Position numbers and translations under genes: made by a program
NCBI GenBank assembly: GCA_013398295.1
Contig: VZSF01003484.1
Span: forward strand, 324,870-388,869
Length of the DNA: 64,000 nucleotides
Reading direction: 5' to 3'
Origin: Chionis minor
Lineage: Eukaryota > Chordata > Aves > Charadriiformes > Chionididae
The notes under the pieces: model-generated
What the model was told of the DNA's origin: nothing
What the model saw: only the letters and a program-made list of their open reading frames with translations
The model's database searches: none
Shown: piece by piece, positions 13,814 to 27,700 of the stretch
Layout of the letters: each line of letters opens with the position of its first letter
Position numbering within the stretch: the stretch's first letter is position 1

Positions 13814-13970
13814 CTGCTTCTGCTTTGCCAGTGATAGTAATTGGCAAATGACCTCTGTGTTCAAGCTCACCCCATCAGCTTTTACGTCTTTTTTTCTCAC
13901 CCGATTCTGTTGAGGAGGAGGATGAAAGAGTGGCTGGGTAGACGTCTGGCAGCTGGCCAAGGGTAACCTA

Positions 13971-16900
13971 TGAAAACAACCTGTTAGAAGTCAATGACAA
14001 AAGCAATTAAACAGAAATTTCTTTCAGTGGAACCACAATGTCATCCATAATATTTACCACCTCTTCAGAGACACAGCTTTGAAGTATATCTCTGTTCAAG
14101 TACTACTGTTATGAAAATGATTATTCCTGAATAATCCAATACCTCCGGTCGAAAATGATCTGCTAATACAAAATTTCTGTAGAAAATCAGCAGAAATTTG
14201 AGGTTCATAGACCCTGTCTAACTCTTCTAGACATTGATTGTAGCTTACGAGATTAAGATGTTATAGATGAGAGAAATGGAAAAAAAAATAGATTATCTGC
14301 TAAAGATTTTTTCTATATTTGATTAACCATACTGAAGGCTAGCTGCCCAAGGGAGTCCAGGAAAGGGATGTGTGCCGAGGCCCCAGAGTGTACAGGGTGA
14401 CTGTAGACCTGTAGGCTGAGTACAGGGTGACTACAGAGTGTCGTATACCAGAAAGAGAGTGAAATTTAGACCTTAGACCCTGACAACACTTTGCTCCAAG
14501 TGTCCACAGCAAAAGGTATCCTGAACATCTGGGACATTGTGGAGATTATTAACTTTTAGCATATATCAGTTGTATAGAATTAATGTTTTCTAGAAGTACA
14601 CTCAGAATAAATATAGCAAAGAGAAATGCTCTGCAAAATTAAGTTTAAAAACCCAGATATTGCAGCCAACTGTATTTCATTTTCAAAAGCCTTGTTTCAT
14701 ATTAAAACACCTCTTTATGGACAATGATCTTTCTCAAGAGAAGAACTTTTCCCTACTAGTGCCAGTAAAGAACAAATAATCCCAGTAAACAACTTATCTT
14801 TGTGTGTATGGAGGGAGATAAAGATTCTGAAGATGCTAACTTGCAAATTTCTTTATATGCAAGACCAAATACAAGTGCCACAAGCAAGTAGCTAGGCAAT
14901 TATTCTTCTCCAGAGGATGAAAAAATGAATTTCACATCTATATTTCCAAAGAGGAGTCAGGAAAGACCAAATGTTTACTCGATTCCTTTCCTTCCAGGAA
15001 TATTTTGACTCTTTTTTTAACAGTTCTGCTGATCTATTCTACTGTTACACCCCTACCAAAGAGGTGTAATATTTAGAATTAAATCTTATCTTTATGTCAC
15101 TCCTGGTTATATCAGAGGTGCCCACTCACACTTTTCAAACACATATTTCAAAAGAGGAAGAACCCATGTCTGAAGGGAAAGATCCTAGCTGATTCACATT
15201 GAGGCATTTAAGGAAAAATGTTGTCTTAGATGTGCCCAAAAATATGGAAGACTGAAATGTTTACTTTCTCAGTAATAAACTTTGACAAACATAACAAACA
15301 TCTTACCATATGCAGGTAGTTAAAATCCAGTTTGCTATCAATATACATTTTTAATGACAAGTTTTGTTGGAAAGTTTCATACATTGCAGCCAGTCTAAGG
15401 AAAAGTGGATCAGCAGACAGTTTTGTTTGTTTCAAATAAGGAAAGTTCATGTATAAAATAAAGTGTAGGCAGTGAAAACAAATTATGAAAAAGAGACTTG
15501 GTCCTAAGGATTTTATTTATCTCCAGCAGTAAGAAATGACCTGCTAGAATATCTAAAAATCTGTTGTTCTACTGATGGATAGACAATCATTCTAAGTAAA
15601 CTTCTTGTTTTATGTCACTTCTAGTTTTGTAGAATTTCGGTTTATATCACACGTAACAGATATAAACTATAGTTTAAGCTGTAATTTCCAACAGTAATTT
15701 AAAGTGTGAATGCTTAATTCATATTTAAATAATGGCAATTCGTATATAAATTTCCATTATATGAATTGAGGATATCAACATTACGGCAAACTTTCAGTGT
15801 CAGTTTAATTACTGCAGCTTTACTTATGATTGCTATCTTGAGGTTTCAGAAAACCTAGAAAGTGTTAAAGTTCAAAGGTGAAAGTTCTAGTGGTTCAACT
15901 AGACTCAGTTCTCAGTTCCACCATTTTCTATTTAATTTCAAGAATATACTTACGTAGTGATAATTAGACAAAATGTTATTGAAATTAATAATTGTTTTAG
16001 AAGTAATGTTTTTAGAGTTGTTTTCTACTTTTTAAATAAATTGGGGGGAGGTGTATGGGGTGTTGTTTGTTTTTACTGACCTCCAAGCTTCCTATGCTGC
16101 CAAACACATCATGTTCTTACCACAAAACCACAGAGGAATGCAAAGTGGTATGGGTTATTTCCAGTGCTTTATGTTTGACCATAGTGCTTCAGAGATACAG
16201 TTATGATGAAAACTAATTGAAAAGTCCCTGGAGTTCCTTACATATCTCTGAGTGCTTGAGGCTCTGTGCAGAAAATTCTTTCTGTTAGTTCCCCTGGGAA
16301 AACTAAACCATGCAAGTATTGCACACTATTGTTACTAGCAAGCAGTTGACATTTTAGGCATGGCCAATCCGTGCTTATTATGATCCTATATTCATTTGAA
16401 TCATCTTGAATATTCCACAGCAATTACTGTAGTAACCATTGTCAACTTTACTTATATCAGCAATGTACTTGCACTTGCTATTATTTCAGTTAAAGCATCC
16501 TCCTCATATGTATACGTAACAGAAAAGAAATACTGCAAGTAAAAGAGAACACTCATAAAATCTATACTAGTTAGACAGTAGCAAATATACAAACTTCATG
16601 AGTGTGTATGTAGGCGAAAAAATAATCTTTCCAACATTCAAGGATTTCTCTCTTCCCAATGTATTCCTTACGTGGACCTGTGGACAGGAACGGATGGCAT
16701 TGTATTAGATAAAGATAACAGGAGAATAGCCTGATGGCAATTTACGCTGATAATACACTCCCTCCCTTCACTTTCCTCCTCTTTCTGCCTGAATATTTGT
16801 TACAGACAATTAAACAGGTGATAGATGAACCCTTGGTTCTTGAATTATACAGCAAACTACAGAAAGTTTGAAAACACTAATATGTAATATGAATGATGAG

Positions 16901-18569
16901 CCCTTACTGACTAGTTTGCATTTCAATTGGCCTTGAAGAGTTTTACATGTGTGAGCAATAAACAATCCACAATAATTGTTGAATCTGAAGAAAATAAAAA
17001 TCTTCTATCAATGGGCTGAAAATAGAAGGTTACACCAACCCTTAGCCTATTTTTGTTTTGGAATATCCAAATGCTGTGTAGTATTTACTACTGTGTAACT
17101 GCAAGGCAGAATGGCAAAAGAGATTATATGTATCTCAATTCAGAATTATTGCTACTGTGTTAAGGAACTGAACCAGCTCTGATAAGATAAAAAATTTTGC
17201 AGGTAAGCTTGTCATTTCAAGGGTACGCTTCCCTTATTATGAGGTGCACAGCCATAATAGCATGTATGTGGTGCAATGGGTGCACTGACTTGATTCAACC
17301 TGCATTAAGTACATCTCTTACCATTCTTCTTGAAATCATTACGCCACTTGCTGATGATAGGGTAAAAGAATTTGATGAGTGCTGCTCTTAATATTTCCAC
17401 AAAAATACAGGAAACAGATTTTACATAGGTAAGAGAGAAGCTGGAGCTTTATTTGTTTCTTTTTAATCCCATCCTTTAGAGGAGTAAAACAAACAAATAC
17501 AAACAACATAAAATTTGATGGGTAGTTAATTTTCTTTTCTAAACTAAGAAGATTAAAACTCTGCCTTCAAATAGCTTAGGGAAAACTTTTACAAAGCCTT
17601 AGTTATTCTAATCCAATTCCTATCAAGAATCCCAGCTGATTTTCTGAAGCAGGCCTTCTATAAGAAAATGACAGTTTCAATGAAGATGGTTTTCCACCAA
17701 GAGACACAGCGCCAAAATTCCTCTGTTCTGCACCTTTGGGATTTGTAAACTCACAGTATAACTGGGCTGCTATTTGAAGTTTAATGGTTTAGGCTTTTAT
17801 TTTAACTTCTAAACTCATATCAAGTTGTGCTTTACTCTGTTCTCAATGGTACTGAAAAATAAGTAGACGTCACAAAATACAATATTTGAAAGCTGTGCAA
17901 AAATGCAAGGATTTCATTGTTGTTTACCGCTTATGAGTTATATTCATGACTTGTGACTAAATCCATTAAGACAAATATTTCTTTACTACTAAGTTCCTGC
18001 TAGCAGCTATGCTATATGAACATATATATATGAAATTTTCTAACATTTATCTGAACTCTCTAGTAAAGCATAGCAGTGCAATATAATGTAATGCTTTAAT
18101 ATACTTCAGAATGTCAACTGATATTCTTTAAAACTTAATTTCTCTTATTTTTTATATTCATTCATTTTTAAATGCCCTGCAGAAACATAATGTAACTAGG
18201 ATCCTTAATAGAGCACAAAATAATTGTTAGTTCTTATTTTATGTAAATATATCCAAAGAGTAAATCTTCCAAGTGCTCTAGTTACTATAGAGATTCTGTG
18301 TTATAAACTATTTGTTTTTTCTGAACTTAATGAAACAATTAATTAGCATTATAAATTAATCTCCTAATAAATGTGAAAACTAAACACAATCAAGATCTGT
18401 GCTGAAGTCTTATTATTACAGGGATTAAACATTTTTTAAAAGAAAACATGTTCCCATCTTAAAACATTGTACAGCAAGAATTTCTTTTCATTATATAGAT
18501 AAATATCTAAAAATAAGTGCCAGCTGGTTATGAAGTCCTTCTGCACTGTTATTGAACAGAAACACTGGG
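13971..18569. other. AT-rich non-coding DNA
   Basis: No gene seen. A small imperfect direct repeat of TACAGGGTGACT lies at 14391-14432. The open frames at 15226-15450 (minus) and 17197-17391 (plus) look like chance frames. Confidence 0.5.
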
Positions 18570-18639
18570 CAGAATCTTGACTCCATTGGAGGCGAAGGGG
18601 CTTCCCTGATTGATCTCAGCGGAATCATGGTTTAATCCT
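18570..18639. repeat. Ancient palindromic interspersed repeat fragment
   Basis: About 70 bp starting CAGAATCTTGACTCCATTGG and ending near GGAATCATGGTTTAATCC. I recognise an old sauropsid interspersed sequence whose two halves are near inverted copies, centred on an ATTGAAGTCAATGG-type core. The present copy is roughly 70% like that pattern by eye. The family name is uncertain; an old DNA transposon terminus is one possibility. Confidence 0.45.
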
Positions 18640-21600
18640 CCAAGTCTCTCATATAAAACATAAGGAAATTCTTCCTCATAGTCAAAGGGGAACTCATTAC
18701 TCCATGTGAAGTGTGATTCCAGCATAGTCTTTGTGAAAAAGGATTAATCATGTATGTTCATCTTCACTGTAATAAGATGCTAAACACTGTCATTTAATAT
18801 TGCAGAGGTATAAAATTAAACCACTCTATACACTGTTATGGAAAGGCTGCATTTCATAATGGCAGAAGTCTGAGACTGTTCACTCGCTTTGGTAAGAATA
18901 CTATTGCCCATGATGCTAATAATTTCATTTGTATGGATATTGTGCTTTGTGTAATCAAATTTAGAGCTTGATCTTTTGTTTGTTGCAGGACTGAAGCCAA
19001 AGAATATAACTGTCTATTCTTAGATTTCATCCTGATGTAATTACTTCAGTTAAGGGTACAATTTTCTACAGAAACTGTTCATTTTCCAGTAAAACCAGTA
19101 ATATGAAATAATTTATAGAATTTGTCACATAGCAGTGCCTAAAGAAACATCTCTACTTGCTAATATGTATAGCAGAACAGCTGTGCCAGTTTGAAGGAAC
19201 TGTAGTGTGTTAACTATATCCATGTAATTATATTGGTATTATTTTTGTGTGAAAATAAGGCTTAAAAGAGCTAACAGTTTAGCATAAAGAAAGGTTTATC
19301 AAGCTTCAAAGGAACAAACTAATGGGGTGTGCTGAAATACACAAATTAGCAGGAAATTAAATACTATACTAGTAAGAATATTGGTGATGACATAAAGCTT
19401 GAAGAATGCTTTCAGAAAGGAAAAATAAAAAGAAAAAAGAACGCGAAGCAAACCAAGAAACAAAAGACTTTGCAACTTGAGCTTACTTTTTCCTTACAAG
19501 GATTTCTGACCCAGGTATATGAGAAAATTCACTGACACCGGTAAGGCTTGCAGATAAGTTAGGGATACAGAACTGAAATCTGCATTTGTAAGCATATATT
19601 TTCTTTGTAAGATTAACAGTATTCAAAATGAGTTTAAAAGGAAGTAATTGATTTTTTCATTGTAATGTTATAGTTGTCAGATCACATACTTCTGTTCATC
19701 CTTCACATGACATATTAATTCTGTCATAAGCAGTGATTTCTTTCCAGTAAAACTGTGTAAGAAGTACATGAAAATTCTTATACATACTTATGTGTATATA
19801 TATGTGTATGTGTAATAGCAGTACATACTGCATATATTCAGTTGTATCTCCAACAATGGTTTCTGTTGACTTGTTTTACCACAGTAGGTTATTTTTGAAA
19901 ACTAATATAGAAGAATCTGAAAGGAACTAGATTTTGTTAGAAATAAGAACTTCTGCAGGATGAGTCAACCAAATAAGTCAATATTAAGCTTGTTCATGTG
20001 GTATGACAGTTCCACAGGCAATTGAAAGCATAGCAGAATCTTTTTTTGCACTTAAGAAATGCGTAAAAATATGTGAATATGTCTGTATGTGAATACGCAT
20101 GCATACACGCGAAAGGAATCCTTCTCTATTTCCATGATAACAATTTTTATATAGAGCTGTATCTCTTAAACCCGAAACATTAGAAGAATGAGTCGTTTCT
20201 TGCATTCAGGCTGGGTTGGTCTATGAAGAGGGAAAGTTCATAGCATTCCCATTATTATGTGGTACAAGTTTCGGAACTGCATGCCAGGAATGGCATCGGT
20301 ATTCAGCTATAACTCAGTCTTTCTGACAAAGAATATCCTGTGGAAATCAATAATGTTAAATGTATTAAAGATGTATTGCAATCATTTTATGAGTAAACTG
20401 GGCAGTTTCAAAGTGCTCTACAAGTCCGTAAAAACTCTCAATTTGCAAAAGAAAACACTTGTTTGCATATTTTTATGGCAATACTTAACCAGGAGATAAG
20501 AGGAGAAAATATTATCTTTTTCTTTATACATTCCTTCCAGAAAATAAATTCTTCTCCAAAGACTGTACTCTTATTTCTTTACCGAAGCCCTTATGGGATT
20601 GTCATCTTTGGTGCTATTAAAAGCAAGGCTAGGTTTTAATCCAGCAAATGAATGTACACACTGGCTCTGATCCAACACAGCAGTTATTTACATTGACCTT
20701 TATATATATGTTATTATTCATCTTTTACATATATTCTCAAATGCTTTGATGGACTAAGAAAAAAAAAGAAAAGAAAAAAAATTGTAGAGACACTCAGAAA
20801 GTACTTCTAGAATGCTAGAATTACTGTCTGGAAGCACTGTCAGCTTGATAATATCTATCAGGATAAAGAAGAATCAGAGCTCCAGGCAGGACAAAAAGAA
20901 AATTGGAGAGGGATAATCATGACTTTTTTCGCTGATATGTTTTTACAGTTCTTTTAAGATCAATTTTGCATTGCCTTTTTTTTTTGATATGTTGTTGTTT
21001 TTTTAATTTATGTATCAGTACAATTATCTGTTTAGTTTGTACTCCTAAACAGAGACACCGGAATAGTACAGCTGTTCTTACTTGTGTGCCTGGCAGCTGA
21101 TTTGCCCTCCCCTTCCTCAGATAACATTGAACAGTGTCTTCTGTCACAATTGGTATTAGAATAATGTCTCCACCATCAGCAGAAATGAAGGAGTAGTTAA
21201 TGTTTGTAACAGTAATTTGACACTCTGTGTGTTAAAATTTCATTGTCTAAACAAAGGTTTTAAAAGGTATTTGGTGGTTTCTTGGTAGCCATCCAAGAAG
21301 GCTGTCCTAGAAATATTTACAGTTGTGTTTATGGTTGCAACTGGAAATACTCCCAGAGATTACTTGTTTTCATGTATGTGCAGAAGGGATCCAATTGATA
21401 TGATAGAAGAAAATTAGAAATTATGCATTTACATTTCACTCTACCCCTTCCATAAAACTTAATACTCCGTTGACTATCCTAGAAATTAATGATAACAGTT
21501 ATGTTGATGTATCTGTTAGAAGAATTAATCATTTTATGTTTTCAACTATATCTTCAATTAAGTTACCTCAGCTAAATCCAACGTATTTTATGGATTTATG

Positions 21601-24600
21601 TTCAATTTTGGAAACAAAGTACCAAATAATAGTATCTTCTGCTTCTGTCTCAAAAACCCTCAAGAAAAGAAAAGCATAATGATCTATTTAAAAAGTTTGT
21701 TTTTTGATTTTGCAATACACAAAGGCAGGGCATAATTTCACTACCACACGTACCATAAACAATGCACTGACTTGTTTATCAGGTTGGACAATCTGATATT
21801 AACTGAAACAGTAGAAACCTGCCTTTTTTAAACAGCTTAAACAGCCAGGCATAATGTAACGTACTGATACCTGACAACTAAATTTGTATTCCTTCAAACA
21901 TGTTTTCTGTCAGGATCTGAGGACCTTCAATTCTATCTGCAATGACAGGGATGTACACTTGAAAACCTGCCATATCACTCTTGGTAAGCTTGATTTAACT
22001 TGTATTTAGCAGCTATTCTTATTCAAAAATGCAACAAAAAAAAAAAAAAGACCATAGACTCACTATTTTCTAAAATGTCTGTTGTTTGGGGTTTTTTTAA
22101 AAATACTAAATTGTGCATTTCCTGTAAATAACATCAACAGATATTTCACATTTTCATAAGTGTAAACTTCAAAGAGTAACAAGGTCAACAAACCCATAGG
22201 AGAGATACCATGAAGTTGCACTATATGAATGAATTGCTTTATAGGCTTTGATGTGATAATTTCACTTCATCTCAAATCTCACTACAAATTTATAGCTAGC
22301 CAAGTCATCCAGGCTTCTTCTGTACTTAGAAGGGTATCTGCAAAGGATGATTTATTCCACCTGTAGTATGCTGCTAAGCTAAAAAGGGTACCTCCCCCGT
22401 TGACCATAGAGGATGTCTTAGATTAGTCACTAGTTAACCTAATGGCTAGCTTTGGTCATAAGTCTAGTTCCTAAACAGCTAAAATTAGATCATTTCATTT
22501 CTACCTTCTGTTCTCATTAAAAATAGATTGTTTTTCAATCAAATTCCATTCGCATTTCAAACATGGCATGTTTTTCTGTTCTTAGTGTTATTATTTATGA
22601 AATAAATGAAATGACAGAAATGTTTTTATCTATAAATTCTTGTTACAATTCATAAGACCTGAATAATAAGCAGTTTTTCTGTTCTCATCACATATTTCCT
22701 CTTGATTCTGACAATATATAGGAAAAAGAAACCACACGAGGCACAGAAACCTTTAAATATTCTCTTTGATAAAAAGAAGTTTAAGAATATTGGGACAGAT
22801 TGAGAAATGATGAAACAAAGTTAATATGACAATGTTTATAGATTTCAAGTTACTGGAATTCGCTTAGAAGTGTATCAGGCAGCAGAAGTGGTTTTGCAAA
22901 TAACTAGGCATCTTAAATTGATTTCCAATGGCCCTTTCTTACATGTGATTGACAAAATATTATGTATTTTGCGCTTGTTTGTAGGTCATTTTCTTTGTCT
23001 GAAAACAAAAGAAATAAAACCCCTCTAAAACAAACAAACAGCAATCTACACAGCATTTTGGTCCCTGAATCAATTCATTTCTATAGTTATATTCTTACTT
23101 CATAATTTTGAACAGCTACCACTATTTTTATATGGGTCTTTATGAAAGCAAAAAAAAAGTTAAGAAAAAGCTGTGCTGGATATATAGCTGGGTTCTATTT
23201 CCTTGGATTTATGGTTAGTTTGTAATTCGCTTCAGATGGTATAATGAAGTTAGACAAAACTCAGAGGCTGTTTGAGCCAGAGGACATGTAAACACCTTGG
23301 GGTTGCAGCCATTTTCGAAGTGGTTTTGAATCAGCAATTGGGGAACAAGGGCAGGAAGCCAGACATCAGCGAAAGAGCTTGGGTCAGGAGGAGTGGGTGG
23401 CCAGGGGTCAATCACGATAAGCAGCTGTAGTAAGTAGCCTAAGGGAAGAACTCTAAAGATGTGCATGCTGGGCACAGCAGAAGGTCATCTACCAAGCAGT
23501 GGAGCACACGAGTGGTTTAAATGGTGAGCTGAAGAAAAAAGGTAAAAGCTGAAGATGATGGCTGTAAAGAAGCAACTCTGTGAAAGGAAAAAGGAAAAAA
23601 AAAAACAACCAAACCCAACAAAACCCAAACAATTTATATATAGGGAATGATTCCATCTGCAAATCATTCTTTATGCACTGGATAGAAATGATTTGGCATG
23701 AGACAGAGGTGCAGGGTACTGTATGTGAAGATTTTTAAGACTTATGTATATTCTGTTTGGGTTGACCTGGATCTTCAAAAAGTAATTTGAGTGAATTCAG
23801 CATGTTCTATAAGAAAGTCTGTGACGTTTTTTGATTGCAGAAAGTTGCAGTGGTGGACAAAGAGAGGAACTAGTTCACAGAGTGGGATAATGAGAGCATT
23901 TTTTGTTCGAACAGCAGAACTGTGAATAGGAATGATCTGCCTTTGAGACAAAAGGGTAATTGTTTTTATTATTATTTTTAGAGTGGGCAAAAACCTTGAA
24001 ATGTGTATATTTGGGGAATGGACTATATTTAGACAGGTGATAGTGTATTTTGGCTTTTTGTAGTAAGGACACCTTGACACCTACGAGAATGCACTGATTT
24101 AACCATAGAGATTTTTATGTGATATAAATATGTTATTATTGTGGAAATTATATAGATATAAGCATCTAAAGGAATATGGTTCATATACCTCATGGGATAC
24201 ATATTTAACATTGGTTAATTTATGAATTAGATGGCTTGGGTTATACAAGTGATTTTTCAAATGAAGCAATTTTCAGAGGAATGATTTCATGGAGGCTTTC
24301 CCAAGACCAGCATCTGTTGCTCATCTTGTTCTGTCAGAACTTGAATAATGTGGACACATAAAGGGTAACAAATTCCTCATAAAATTTCATTGTGCACAAG
24401 TAATTCCTTGATTAAAAAAAACCCCAAAACCCACAAAACTTAATCTTTTGATTTTCTTCCACATAAAAAACAGTCAGAGTTGAATCTTAGAAATCATTTA
24501 ATTATTACTTGGCCCCTATTTAATTTCTGTTTAGTCTGATTTATTCTGTTTTAAAGCTCCATTTAATAATGTTACCTGTCATAACATTAAAATATACATT

Positions 24601-24733
24601 ACAGTCTATTCAATCAGGTCACTATACTTTTTTTTTTTAAATTTTTATTAAAATTTCATAAATACTACTGATGGGTAATGGCCAGAAGTTTCAAAGGCAT
24701 TCTAGAGGTTAGAAAAGACTACAAATTACCTAA
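18640..24733. other. AT-rich non-coding DNA
   Basis: No gene seen. The segment 23260-23530 has higher GC and less homopolymer than its surroundings, and a minus-strand open frame at 23215-23475, but no recognisable motif. A-runs occur at about 20758-20780, 22036-22049 and 23596-23605. Confidence 0.5.
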
Positions 24734-24781
24734 ATGACTATAAAGTTCAGATACTACGAAGTATCTAAACTTTATAGTCAT
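24734..24781. repeat. 22-bp inverted repeat, hairpin with 4-nt loop
   Basis: The left arm is 24734-24755 and the right arm 24760-24781, separated by ACGA. The arms pair at 21 of 22 positions. The single mismatch becomes a G-U pair if transcribed from one strand. The arms do not extend further outward. It could be a relic of a small inverted-repeat transposon or a structured RNA element. The roughly 48-nt hairpin is shorter than a usual microRNA precursor. Confidence 0.8.
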
Positions 24782-27700
24782 GTATCAATACTGTATTGTA
24801 CTTAGATCCTACTCAGAATCACAGAATCACTCATTTCAATGAACACATGCCTGATATAACTGTTTTCCTAAGTAATGATATTAAGTGAAACCTTCACCTC
24901 TGAAACCAGTAGCAGCTTGAAAGTCTTGAAATACATTAAAATAGATGAAGTGGGGAGGGCAATATAGTTAAAACTTTGAAAGGCTAAAAATAGTGATTCA
25001 TACTTTGTTGGCAGATCATACCTTTTATTCTCATAGTAAAGAAGTTCTTATGTATCTTCAAGAATTTTTTATTTTAATTTATGTTTATATGTGTCAGTAC
25101 TTTTATAATTTCACTTTATAAAAAGTATTAATATTTCATAGAAATTATTCCCTAGGCATTCATTTCTATTCCTCTAAATAAGGTATAGGTTAAAAAAAAA
25201 GTCTTAGAGCTCTTCATGGAGTCTCCCTCTTTCCATCTTCATATAATTCATTTTCTTACAAGTCACGCTTTATGCCTTTACGTCACTGAAGTACAGGATA
25301 CTTTGCACCAATGAATCTTATGCAGTAAGGTAAAATGAGCTTTTTACAGCTTTTTTACCCACAGAAAGCAATGACCTATTTGTATATCTGCATCAAAGAA
25401 TAGTTTAACGTTATATAAAAATCATTAAAAAGAAAAATACTTTTAAAAGACCCTAAGTCCATATGTACAACTGTTTTAGCTACAAGGTCATCATCCCCCA
25501 TCTCAGCAAGCCTTACCTCTGAAGACATTACCACTAGGTTTTCCTCTTTGTTTTTAAAAAATGTATTTATTCCTCAAATGTTCCTTTTTATACTTGACAC
25601 AGTTCTTTATTTTCCTGTGTAGTACACTTGTTTCCTGTCCTATTGTTGTGTCTGAGCAAAAGTTAAATTTTTAATTTACATATTATTAGCTATTTTTTCC
25701 ATTTTTTTTATTTTTTATTTTGTTTCCCTACCACTAATTAAAGAAACACAGTCACAGAATATAAGGAGCTCCAGATTTGGCAGAACACATTCAAACCTCC
25801 TGCTGGTCTGGTATCTTCTCAGACAAACTGCTTAAGGATAAGTTCTTTTTTATCTGCCAGGAGATTTTTCTGTTTTTAATTAGTGACTGTGTAACCTGCA
25901 GAGTAGTAACACTTCCGTCTGTCAAAAAACGGGAGAACCTGCACATGGCAGTCATTTTGTTGAATAGTTGGAATATAGAGAATATAGAGGAATATGGTCA
26001 GACAAACAACAAAACAGCATTTGTCTCTGTCTTTTCTCAATTGACTACTGAATGCTGTGGCCCAATCAGACTTCTGTCTATGAACATTAAATTCCTATGC
26101 CCTAGAAATACTTGGTTTTAAAATCTTGTGCAAATTTTTGAATCATGTAAAAGTTATATGATTTTTTGTGAGCACATGCCAGCTCTCTCTTCCTTCAAGC
26201 TAGCACAAGCTATAAAAATTAACTGATCAAACTGCTAGCCAAACCATGTCCAATGCCATAGGAAGAAATTTGTGCTTATACTTTATAATCAATGATCATG
26301 GATTATAGCACTAGTAAGTATTTTTTTGTAAAAGATTTTTAACTCTTCTTCCAAATAAGCTGATGAGTCTATTCTTATGATAAAAGCAAGTTTAGTATAG
26401 CTAAATATGGATCCCGACTGCCACACTTGCTTTCTGAAGAAGGTTGTTGGCAATGTAATGCTGGCTGCACTACTCAGCACTTTCTGAGTATCTATATAAT
26501 GTGGATTGTGTAAAAAATTCTCTCTTCTTGAAAAACTCTCATGGAAGACTGCTGGCATATTTCGGTCATCTCATGCATTTCTTCAGTATTTTATATTTGC
26601 AGCACCTTGTTTCATTTTATCAGTTATTATGATACTTCTTGTACGTTGTATCTTGATTATTTTTCAAAGTTCTTCAAAATTTCTGCAGCGTTAAGACAGC
26701 AATCCTTGTCAGAAAAAAATCTGAAACAACTGCTTGTGATTATGCTTTGGAGGTGGTGATCACAGGGTGTTTTGTCTGAGCACTTAAGTATGAGATGCAA
26801 GTTATTAATTCGGAAACATCTGCAGTCTGGTTTTCACCATAATAAAAAAAAAAAACAACAACTCTGCATTTTTTCTGCTCCAAACTCTCTCCCCTAATGT
26901 TGTGTTTAACTTATGTCATCTAATTGGATAGGATATTGACTATGTTTATGGCTTTATAAAGTTAGTTATTTGCTGCTTGTTTTATTTTCAAGTCTAGTTA
27001 GTACACATTACAGTCAGTACACTCAGCTGCTTTTCTTATAAAACCTGGAATATTGGTCAAGGATATATTGAAACAATCAACTAAAAAAATTACTTCCATT
27101 TCATATGCATGTATCTAAAACCAGAACTTGAACCATGTCTTGTATATGTGAAGTATTTTCTTCAATTTTTTCTCTTGCTTTAAATACTTTTAACAAATAG
27201 CTTACTAAAATTACTCTGTACACTCCTTTAGTGTCTAGAAGCTTGGTGATAGGTGAAGTCCAGTAATGTTTGACCATTTTGTAAAATCACAGTTGCTGAG
27301 GTTCTTGTGCTAGAGACCTTACAGTAGAAAACTATCAAAGGGACAAAGTTTCCTTTGAAAATGTTGATTTGTGAAAATGAATTTCAGGCTTGATTTTAAT
27401 GGATTTTCAAAGATTTTTCAAACTTTCAGGGGTTTAATTTTTTTATTTTAAAATTTCCGTTATAAACATAAGTATTGATTTTTATTGTGCTCATTTAAAA
27501 TAAATATTTTGGAATATTTGTAGGTTTTTTTTTCCAAAAGATGTTCTTTACATTAATCTGAGACTTACTTAAAAGTATACATTAGAGAAAAAAAATGCCA
27601 GTATTTTTCATTTAAAAAAATACTTTTTTTTTCAGAATTATAGCATTCTCCAGAGAAAAAAAGTATTCTAGGTACATTTACTTTAGTATGTTTTGCCTTC

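Larger units (their letters stand above)
13257..13970 (+). mobile_element. ERVL-like solo LTR, GC-rich
   Basis: A GC-rich island of about 700 bp in AT-rich DNA. It resembles the LTRs at 46837-49038 and 63000-63683 (the latter inverted). Shared landmarks are the GGCTGAGCCCCG block, the 'GGGAAAGTCTGTGTCAGGAA' block, the GGCAGCCAGGGCTGAGG block, the 'GGAGCAGGAGAAG' segment, and the AATAAATTAAATTAATTTTCCCC polyadenylation region near 13788-13812. It ends in CAGCTGGCCAAGGGTAACC. LTRs carry promoter and polyadenylation signals of an endogenous retrovirus; no internal gag or pol is next to it, so it is a solo LTR. The left edge is set at a TG dinucleotide. The right end lacks a clean CA terminus and I found no target-site duplication, so both edges are approximate. 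Confidence 0.75.

Noticed and set aside
24816..24836. CAGAATCACAGAATCAC as a CR1 terminal repeat
   Set aside because: No CR1 3' UTR follows on either side, so the short word is probably chance.
25777..26121. 114-codon open frame, and a CACAGAAT...CCTCCTGCT pattern just upstream that resembles a CR1 3' end
   Set aside because: The frame has no motif. The upstream likeness is only two short words about 40 bp apart and lacks the core GGTTGGAAGGGACC.
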